Positions 5,511-9,815 of a stretch of 9,815 bases of DNA are shown one piece after another. Position numbers and translations under genes: made by a program. The DNA is from Brevundimonas sp. (lineage in GTDB: Bacteria > Pseudomonadota > Alphaproteobacteria > Caulobacterales > Caulobacteraceae): positions 1 through 9,815 of the forward strand of contig JADCBH010000373.1 of NCBI GenBank assembly GCA_020253595.1, written 5' to 3'. Under the pieces are notes generated by a model, which was not told the DNA's origin, did not search any database, and was given only the letters and a program-made list of their open reading frames with translations. The stretch's first letter is position 1; every line of letters begins with the position of its first letter.

Positions 5511-6592
5511 CAGGCCTCGAAGCCCGGAACCACGAGGGCTCGAGGCGAGAAGATCGCCGCCGCCTTGAACAGTCTGCCCATCTGGTCTTCGGCCGTCAGA
5601 CGGTCCAGCTGTCGCTGGATGACCGGGCCGGCGTCGGGCCGCGTCGACATCAACCGCTCGGCGCGCGCCTCGATCCCCAGGCGGCGGAGGAAGTCGCCCT
5701 GGCCGAGGCAGCCGGTGACGTCCGCGCCGGTCCGGACGCCAGCTTCCAGCACCGTTGGGAAGTCCGCCCACTGGGTCAGGTCGGCCTCGCCCGGTGTCGC
5801 CAGGGGTTCGACCTTGGTGTGGCGGCGCAGGGCCTGAAGCGTATCACCCGGACCGGGCCGGTCGCGGCCGTAGTCGATCAGCAGCGCAGCGCCCGACGCA
5901 TCGGAGACGAGGCGACCCAGATCGCGCCCGAACGCGGCCTGCTGGTCGGAGATCTCGATCAGGTCGCCGGGCGCGACCTCGAAGGGCGGGCGGACGAAGC
6001 CTCCGGCGATGGCGGTCAGGCCGAACAGCAGGTCGCCTGTGTCCGAGACGCCGACGCGCCGCTCGGCCCATCCGGATTCGGTCTTCACGAACTGTCGCGC
6101 GGGCAGGCAGTCCAGCACTTCGTTGGCGATCAGGATCACCGGCGCGTCGCGCTCGACGGCTTCCAGCGAGGAGACCCAGCGGGGAGGGGTGTCCGCCTCG
6201 TTCAGCCGCCGCGCCTGCGCCTCGCGAAGGGGGCGGCTGGGCTCGATCAGGATCAGGTCCAGCGCCGACAGGAAATCGGGAGCCAGCCGTGCGGCGCGAA
6301 GCGCGTCGGCCATCAGGGTCCCGTCACCGGGCCCCACCTCGACCAGCCGCACCCGCTCGGGCGCGCCCAGCCTGTGCCAGGTCTCCACGGCCCACAGACC
6401 GATCAGCTCGCCGAACATCTGGCTGACCAGCGGGGCGGTGATGAAGTCACCGCGCGCGCCCAGCTCCGGTCGGGTGGCGTAGTAGCCCGCCTGCGGATCG
6501 TGCAGGCAACGGGTGACGTAGTCGGCCACGGTCATCGGGCCGGTCAGGGCGATCTCGCGGGACAGCCTCGCCTTCAGGGACCCGTCGGACAT
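5510..6592 (-). CDS. SAM-dependent methyltransferase, MidA/NDUFAF7 family (COG1565)
   Basis: The 360-residue protein has the family's N-terminal block: GPMTVADYVTRCLHDPQAGYY (18-38), then GDFITAPLVSQMFGELIGLW (48-67). The SAM-binding motif I is EVGPGDGTLMADALR (85-99), and NEVLDCLPARQF (157-168) corresponds to the conserved 'NE.lDalP..QF' element. In mitochondria the orthologue NDUFAF7 methylates an arginine of the complex I subunit NDUFS2 and is needed for complex I assembly. The bacterial substrate is probably the NuoD/NuoCD homologue, but that is inference. The ATG start at 6592 lies 3 nt after the lgt stop, so translation is probably coupled to lgt. The stop codon touches the GTGCAC repeat cluster. 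Pairing with lgt and pgeF is common in alphaproteobacteria. Confidence 0.93.
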   Translation of the reverse strand: MSDGSLKARLSREIALTGPMTVADYVTRCLHDPQAGYYATRPELGARGDFITAPLVSQMFGELIGLWAVETWHRLGAPERVRLVEVGPGDGTLMADALRAARLAPDFLSALDLILIEPSRPLREAQARRLNEADTPPRWVSSLEAVERDAPVILIANEVLDCLPARQFVKTESGWAERRVGVSDTGDLLFGLTAIAGGFVRPPFEVAPGDLIEISDQQAAFGRDLGRLVSDASGAALLIDYGRDRPGPGDTLQALRRHTKVEPLATPGEADLTQWADFPTVLEAGVRTGADVTGCLGQGDFLRRLGIEARAERLMSTRPDAGPVIQRQLDRLTAEDQMGRLFKAAAIFSPRALVVPGFEA

Positions 6593-6595
6593 GGA

Positions 6596-7471
6596 TCAGC
6601 CGGCGGCGACCGGCGGACGGCTGCGCGCGCGCCAGATCAGCCAGGCTCCGACCAGGATCATCGGTATGGACAGCAGCATGCCCATGGTGACAACGCCTTG
6701 CAGGGCCTCGGGCATCTGCCTGTCGGGCTCCCGCACCGTCTCCACGAGCGCGCGGCTGACGCCATAGCCGACCAGGAACAGACCGGTGACATAGCCGGGC
6801 TTGGTCAGCAGCTTCAGCTTCCAGACGGCGAGGCCCAGCAAGATGAACAGCAGCAGGCCCTCGAGGGCGGCCTCGTACAGCTGGCTGGGGTGGCGCGCAA
6901 CATCCCCGGCGGGGCACATGCCGTAGGTCTGCAGGATCCGCTCGTTGCAGAAGCGGATGGCCCAGGGCACGTCGGTCGGCCGGCCCCACAGCTCGCCGTT
7001 CACGAAGTTGGCGCAGCGGACGAAGAACAGGCCCAGCGGCACGACCGGCGCGATGGCGTCGCCGATGCTCAGCAGGTTGGCCCCGTGCTTGCGCCCGAAC
7101 CAGATGATCGCGAGCACGACGCCGAGGAAGCCGCCGTGGAACGACATGCCCCCGGTCCAGAGCTGGAACAGTTGCAGCCGCTCGCCCAGGGTTTCCCCCG
7201 TGAAGATCTGGCCCAGGATCGCGGGCTCGTAGAACAGGACGTAGCCGACGCGACCCCCGAGGATGATGCCCAGGGTGATCCAGAGAACGAGATCGTCCAG
7301 TTGCGTCGTTGTCAGCGGCGGCCGGCCCGGCGACCAGAGGCGCTCGGTCTTGAGAAGGCGTGCGGCATACATCCAGCCCAGAACGATGCCGGCGACATAG
7401 GCCAGGGCATACCAGCGGATCGGCAGCGGACCCAGCTGAACCAGGACGGGGTCGAACTCGGGAAAGATCAC
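6596..7471 (-). CDS. lgt: Prolipoprotein diacylglyceryl transferase Lgt
   Basis: Lgt is the inner-membrane enzyme that transfers diacylglyceryl from phosphatidylglycerol to the lipobox cysteine of prolipoproteins, the first step of lipoprotein maturation. I place the start at GTG 7471, giving 291 residues that begin IFPEFDPVLVQLGPLPIRWY after the initiator. It has a good ribosome site, AGGAG, 7 nt upstream (plus-strand CTCCT 7479-7483) and matches the family N-terminus. A longer frame back to TTG 7510 adds 13 residues with no family support. Motifs are MSFHGGFLG (109-117, with the HGG loop), the Lgt signature RCANFVNGELWGRPTDVPW (152-170), RHPSQLYEA (193-201) and GYGVSRALVETVREPD (235-250). 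Several hydrophobic segments are visible. The signature has Cys-Ala where 'Ile/Leu-Gly/Ala' is more usual. First gene of the minus-strand group. Confidence 0.96.
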   Translation of the reverse strand: MIFPEFDPVLVQLGPLPIRWYALAYVAGIVLGWMYAARLLKTERLWSPGRPPLTTTQLDDLVLWITLGIILGGRVGYVLFYEPAILGQIFTGETLGERLQLFQLWTGGMSFHGGFLGVVLAIIWFGRKHGANLLSIGDAIAPVVPLGLFFVRCANFVNGELWGRPTDVPWAIRFCNERILQTYGMCPAGDVARHPSQLYEAALEGLLLFILLGLAVWKLKLLTKPGYVTGLFLVGYGVSRALVETVREPDRQMPEALQGVVTMGMLLSIPMILVGAWLIWRARSRPPVAAG

Positions 7472-7649
7472 GCGGTCGCTCCTGCAGCGTTTCGACGCGC
7501 CCTTTAGCAAGTGGCGCGGCCACGCGCGAGGGTGACACGTTTCAGCCTTGATCGGCCTTATGCACGGGGTGGCCGGGTAAGGATTGGTTCACCATATCCG
7601 GAGACCCTTCCTTAACGACGCCCGCGCGGTCAGCGGGCCGGAGCATCCG
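7472..7649. promoter_or_regulatory. Divergent intergenic region between lgt and ubiK
   Basis: This 178-bp gap must hold the promoters for both the lgt group (minus) and ubiK (plus). A short GTGGC-GCG-GCCAC hairpin lies at 7511-7523, in the lgt leader. The ubiK ribosome site GGAG is at 7640-7643. I see no well-spaced -35/-10 pair and no full CtrA box; TTAAC at 7612-7616 is a lone half-site. Confidence 0.45.
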
Positions 7650-7940
7650 ATGCAGACGCGCAATCCGTTCCTCGACGAGTTCTCGAAACTGGGCACCAGC
7701 GCCATGGGCCTGGCCCAGGCCGCGGGCGAAGAAGCCAAGGCCGCTTTTCGTGCCCAATCCGATCGCTTCGTGGCCGAGATGGATCTTGTCCGTCGTGACG
7801 AGTTCGACGCCCTGAAAGCCGAGATCGCGGCCCTTCGCGCCGAACTCGCGACCCTCAAGAAGCCCGCCGCGACCAAAGCCGGCAAACCGGATACGGGAAC
7901 GTCCACGGACGGAACTCGTCTTCCGGACGCAGCCGGTTGA
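7650..7940 (+). CDS. ubiK: Ubiquinone biosynthesis accessory factor UbiK (BMFP/YqiC family)
   Basis: A small 96-residue protein of the DUF526/BMFP family. In E. coli and Salmonella UbiK helps aerobic ubiquinone synthesis, binding UbiJ and lipids. The N-terminal half is amphipathic (NPFLDEFSKLGTSAMGLAQA, 5-24). The C-terminal half has the typical coiled coil starting VRRDEFDALKAEIAALRAEL (47-66). The last 25 residues are a Lys/Pro/Thr-rich low-complexity tail that is likely disordered. ATG 7650 is chosen over ATG 7584: GGAG lies 6 nt upstream, and the protein then starts with the canonical 'MQTRNPFLDEF' pattern, while the 22 extra residues have no family resemblance. It is followed by ybjN and proC on the same strand. 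Confidence 0.88.
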   Translation: MQTRNPFLDEFSKLGTSAMGLAQAAGEEAKAAFRAQSDRFVAEMDLVRRDEFDALKAEIAALRAELATLKKPAATKAGKPDTGTSTDGTRLPDAAG

Positions 7941-8019
7941 GCCGAATCCGCGAACACGCCTACGGTCCTTTCCTGGCGCATGAGTCGCGCCCCGCCCCCC
8001 GCGAGACCTGAGTTTTCCA

Positions 8020-8520
8020 ATGGATGCTGTCGGACACGAAGTCGACGTTCCCTACGATCCGCTGGATGTGGTCGAGCATGTGCTGAACGCCGAGAACCTG
8101 CCGTTCGACCGCACCGACGACGGGGACCTGGCCTTCGCCCTGGCCGGCGACTGGAAAGACTATGAACTCTGGTTCGCCTGGCGGCCCGAGGGTGACTGCC
8201 TGCAACTGTGCTGCGCGCTGGATTTGCGGGCCACCAAGGGCCGCCGGGCTGCCGCCTATGAGCTTGTCTCCATGGTCAACCAGCGGACCTGGATGGGTCA
8301 CTTCGAGGTCTGGCCCGAGGACGGAGAGATCGTGTTCCGTCACTCCCTCGCCCTGCCTCACGGGGAGCGCCCGACCCTGGCGCAGGCCGCCTCCATGATC
8401 GATGCGGCGGTCGAGGCGGCGGACCGCTACTATCCGGCGTTCGACTTCATGATCCGCGGCAACAAGAAGCCACAGGACGCGATCGATTCCTGCCTGTTCG
8501 AAACGGTGGGGACGGCCTAG
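8020..8520 (+). CDS. YbjN domain-containing protein
   Basis: A 166-residue soluble protein with no signal peptide or membrane segment. The pattern 'DPLDVVEHVLNAENLPFDRTDDGDLAFAL' (about 13-41), then a 'YELWFAW' strand, 'GRRAAAYELVSMVNQRTWMGHFEVWPEDGEIVFRHSLALP', and a C-terminal helix after 'PTLAQAASMIDAAVEAADRYYPAF' is typical of the alphaproteobacterial YbjN family, whose fold resembles type III secretion chaperones. E. coli YbjN affects motility and stress phenotypes, but the molecular role is unknown, so no function is assigned. The start is ATG 8020; the ribosome site is weak. The 79-bp gap after ubiK and 32-bp gap before proC suggest one transcript. This ubiK-ybjN-proC order is familiar from related genomes. 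Confidence 0.85.
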   Translation: MDAVGHEVDVPYDPLDVVEHVLNAENLPFDRTDDGDLAFALAGDWKDYELWFAWRPEGDCLQLCCALDLRATKGRRAAAYELVSMVNQRTWMGHFEVWPEDGEIVFRHSLALPHGERPTLAQAASMIDAAVEAADRYYPAFDFMIRGNKKPQDAIDSCLFETVGTA

Positions 8521-8552
8521 CCAAGGCCGCCGCTGGCGCGCACGGTGAGCGG

Positions 8553-9302
8553 GTGACGCACCCTCTTCCCATCACCCTTCTTGGCCACGGTCGGCTGGGC
8601 TCGGCGCTGGCCGAAGGCTGGCGGCTGACCGCGGCCGCCAAGCCGAAGATTCTAACCCGCGCCGACGAGCCCGTCTGCCTATCAGACACCCGCGCCCTCG
8701 TGATCGCCGTAAAGCCGGCAAGCTGGCGCGAGGCGGTCGCACCCCTGGCCCTGTCCCTGCCGCACGATGCGGTCGTCGTTTCCGTCATGGCCGGGGTCCG
8801 GGCCAGCGACATCGCGCGGGTTCTGGAGCGTCCCATCGCCCGGGTCATGCCGACAACGGCCGTCGCCCAGGCGCAGGGCGTCGCTGCGATCTGGTCAGAC
8901 GATCCCCGCGCCCTGATTCTGGCCCACGCGTTGTTCGATCCCGTCGCCGAGACCGTCGAGCTCGGCGAGGAGGCGCTGCTGGACCTGGCGACGGCTGTGG
9001 CGGGTTCAGGGCCGGCCTTCTTCCACGCCTTCGCCCAGGCGCTGGCGGCCGCAGGCGTCGAGGCGGGCCTGCCTCAGGAGGCGGCGGAGCGGCTCGCGCG
9101 CGGGGCGTTGCGATCGGCGGGGGCCGGCGTGGCGACCGCATCGTCACTCAACGACCTGATCACGCGCATCGCCTCGCCGGGCGGCACGACGCGGGCAGGC
9201 CTGGACGCCCTGCACGCGTCAGGACTGGCGGATGCGGCCAAGGTGACCGTCTCAGCCGCCGTGGCCCGGGCCCGCGCCCTAGCGGGTGACCAGCCGTCCT
9301 GA
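8553..9302 (+). CDS. proC: Pyrroline-5-carboxylate reductase family protein (divergent ProC)
   Basis: ProC reduces 1-pyrroline-5-carboxylate to proline with NAD(P)H in the cytoplasm. The 249 residues have a Rossmann nucleotide loop LGHGRLGSAL (10-19), AVKP (52-55), SVMAG (77-81), AGSGPAF (150-156) and the C-terminal dimer-domain signature SPGGTTRAGL (208-217). Two departures are seen. The part between the glycine loop and AVKP is about 15 residues shorter than in standard ProC, and the usual MPNTP motif reads MPTTA (99-103). The fold is clear, but it could be a specialised or weak paralogue rather than the main housekeeping enzyme. The start is GTG 8553; the ribosome site is poor. The 3' end overlaps the convergent gene by 24 bp. 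Confidence 0.85.
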   Translation: MTHPLPITLLGHGRLGSALAEGWRLTAAAKPKILTRADEPVCLSDTRALVIAVKPASWREAVAPLALSLPHDAVVVSVMAGVRASDIARVLERPIARVMPTTAVAQAQGVAAIWSDDPRALILAHALFDPVAETVELGEEALLDLATAVAGSGPAFFHAFAQALAAAGVEAGLPQEAAERLARGALRSAGAGVATASSLNDLITRIASPGGTTRAGLDALHASGLADAAKVTVSAAVARARALAGDQPS

Positions 9303-9767
9303 CGCCAGGTTGGCGGCGAGCCGACTGTAGGCCCGTTCGGCATCCTGCCAGGTCGTGAACCCCTGCACGTCCGCCAGCGTCGGTGAATAGCGCGAGTAGC
9401 GGACCGGAAGCCGCTGCCCGTCGGCGGTGATAACCTCGCCTTCGATGGTAGCGCCGCCGATCGAGATGCTGTCCATGATCGAAAGACCCGGACGGTCCAC
9501 GGCTTGCTGAAAGGTCGGGCGGTTGGGCTTCAGGTCGGTGATGACGAGGTTGATCTGGGCCCCGTCGAGCGCGCCGCGCCGACCGAGCTCACGCGACACG
9601 ACCTGCTGCAGCCGTTCCAGCTGGAGGTCCACGTCGCGCTGACCCAGGGTCTCGACCTGTTCAACGAGATCCCCGCCGATGGTCACATTGACGGTGGGTT
9701 GGGCGGCGGCCGGCGCAGCGAAGGCAACAGCGACGGCGAGGGGGGCAAGAAAGGCGAAACGGCGCAT
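9279..9767 (-). CDS. Exported protein of unknown function with a signal peptide
   Basis: I do not recognise the family with certainty. The 162-residue protein begins at ATG 9767, chosen because AGGAG lies 6 nt upstream (plus-strand CTCCT 9774-9778) and because it then opens with a Sec signal peptide, MRRFAFLAPLAVAVAFAAPA, with likely cleavage after AAAQ near residue 22-23. A start at 9797 would add 10 charged residues before the signal. There is no lipobox cysteine, so it should be a soluble periplasmic or secreted protein. After the signal the pattern is strand (TVNVTIGG), a charged helix (about 34-60), strand (AQINLVITDLKP), strands SISIGGATIEGEVITADGQ and LPVRYSRYS, and a final helix 'TWQDAERAYSRLAANLASGRL'. 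This resembles small envelope proteins of the DUF3313/DUF4410 type in layout only. It overlaps the proC end. Confidence 0.75.
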   Translation of the reverse strand: MRRFAFLAPLAVAVAFAAPAAAQPTVNVTIGGDLVEQVETLGQRDVDLQLERLQQVVSRELGRRGALDGAQINLVITDLKPNRPTFQQAVDRPGLSIMDSISIGGATIEGEVITADGQRLPVRYSRYSPTLADVQGFTTWQDAERAYSRLAANLASGRLVTR

Positions 9768-9815
9768 GGCGATCTCCTGGATTTCCCTGTCGCCCACAAG
9801 ATGCGCCTTGCCGGG

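Noticed and set aside
5474..7507. A 677-codon open frame on the plus strand across the methyltransferase and lgt genes
   Set aside because: It is antisense to two well-supported genes, and its Gln/Arg/Gly-rich translation with no recognisable motif is what high-GC codon bias gives on the opposite strand.
7472..7510. A 13-residue N-terminal extension of Lgt from TTG 7510
   Set aside because: GTG 7471 has AGGAG 7 nt upstream and matches the usual Lgt start; the extension is Lys/Arg-rich and overlaps that ribosome site.
7557..7565. Possible DnaA box in the lgt-ubiK gap
   Set aside because: TTATGCACG differs from TTATCCACA at two positions and stands alone, so there is no support for an origin.
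7604..7616. CtrA box before ubiK
   Set aside because: Only the TTAAC half is present; the partner half 7 bp upstream reads GAGA.
7584..7649. A 22-residue N-terminal extension of UbiK from ATG 7584
   Set aside because: The extension has no family resemblance, while ATG 7650 has GGAG 6 nt upstream and gives the canonical N-terminus.

Overview
This window looks like ordinary chromosome from a Caulobacterales alphaproteobacterium, most likely Brevundimonas or a close relative. The reasons are the high GC content, a ~515-residue FtsZ with a long Pro/Ala/Glu linker and an alphaproteobacterial tail (ending FLRRLAN), CtrA-box-like and GANTC sequences in front of ftsZ, and the gene groups lgt/MidA-like methyltransferase/pgeF and ubiK/ybjN/proC. 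I see no rRNA, tRNA, CRISPR array, insertion sequence, prophage or toxin-antitoxin locus. The genus is an inference from sequence style, not from a search.

Layout. (1) 1-409, plus strand: the last strands of a TonB-dependent outer-membrane receptor, closed by a strong intrinsic terminator. (2) 410-2194: the ftsZ control region, with two near-consensus CtrA boxes, two GANTC (CcrM) sites and a leader inverted repeat, then ftsZ and its own terminator. (3) 2195-4568: lpxC with a probable TTG start, then a membrane acyltransferase of the OafA/acyltransferase-3 family. (4) 4516-7471, minus strand: lgt, then a MidA/NDUFAF7-type methyltransferase almost abutting it, then pgeF. A 220-bp regulatory-looking gap rich in palindromes separates the methyltransferase from pgeF. 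pgeF and the acyltransferase gene overlap tail to tail. (5) 7472-9302: a divergent intergenic region followed by plus-strand ubiK, a ybjN-family gene and a divergent proC. (6) 9279-9767, minus strand: a small exported protein of unknown function that overlaps proC tail to tail.

How the genes work together. Most of the window serves the cell envelope and division. FtsZ builds the division ring. LpxC commits UDP-acyl-GlcNAc to lipid A. The acyltransferase probably decorates an envelope glycan. Lgt starts lipoprotein maturation. PgeF is linked in other bacteria to editing of peptidoglycan precursors and to purine nucleoside cleavage. The MidA-like protein and UbiK point to respiratory chain assembly and ubiquinone synthesis, and ProC to proline synthesis.

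No clearly new multi-gene system is visible. The parts most worth a second look are noncoding: the ftsZ control region, and the pgeF upstream region with three GTGCAC palindromes and a perfect 16-bp palindrome. Among proteins, the odd ones are the shortened ProC with an altered MPNTP motif and the unrecognised exported protein at the right end.
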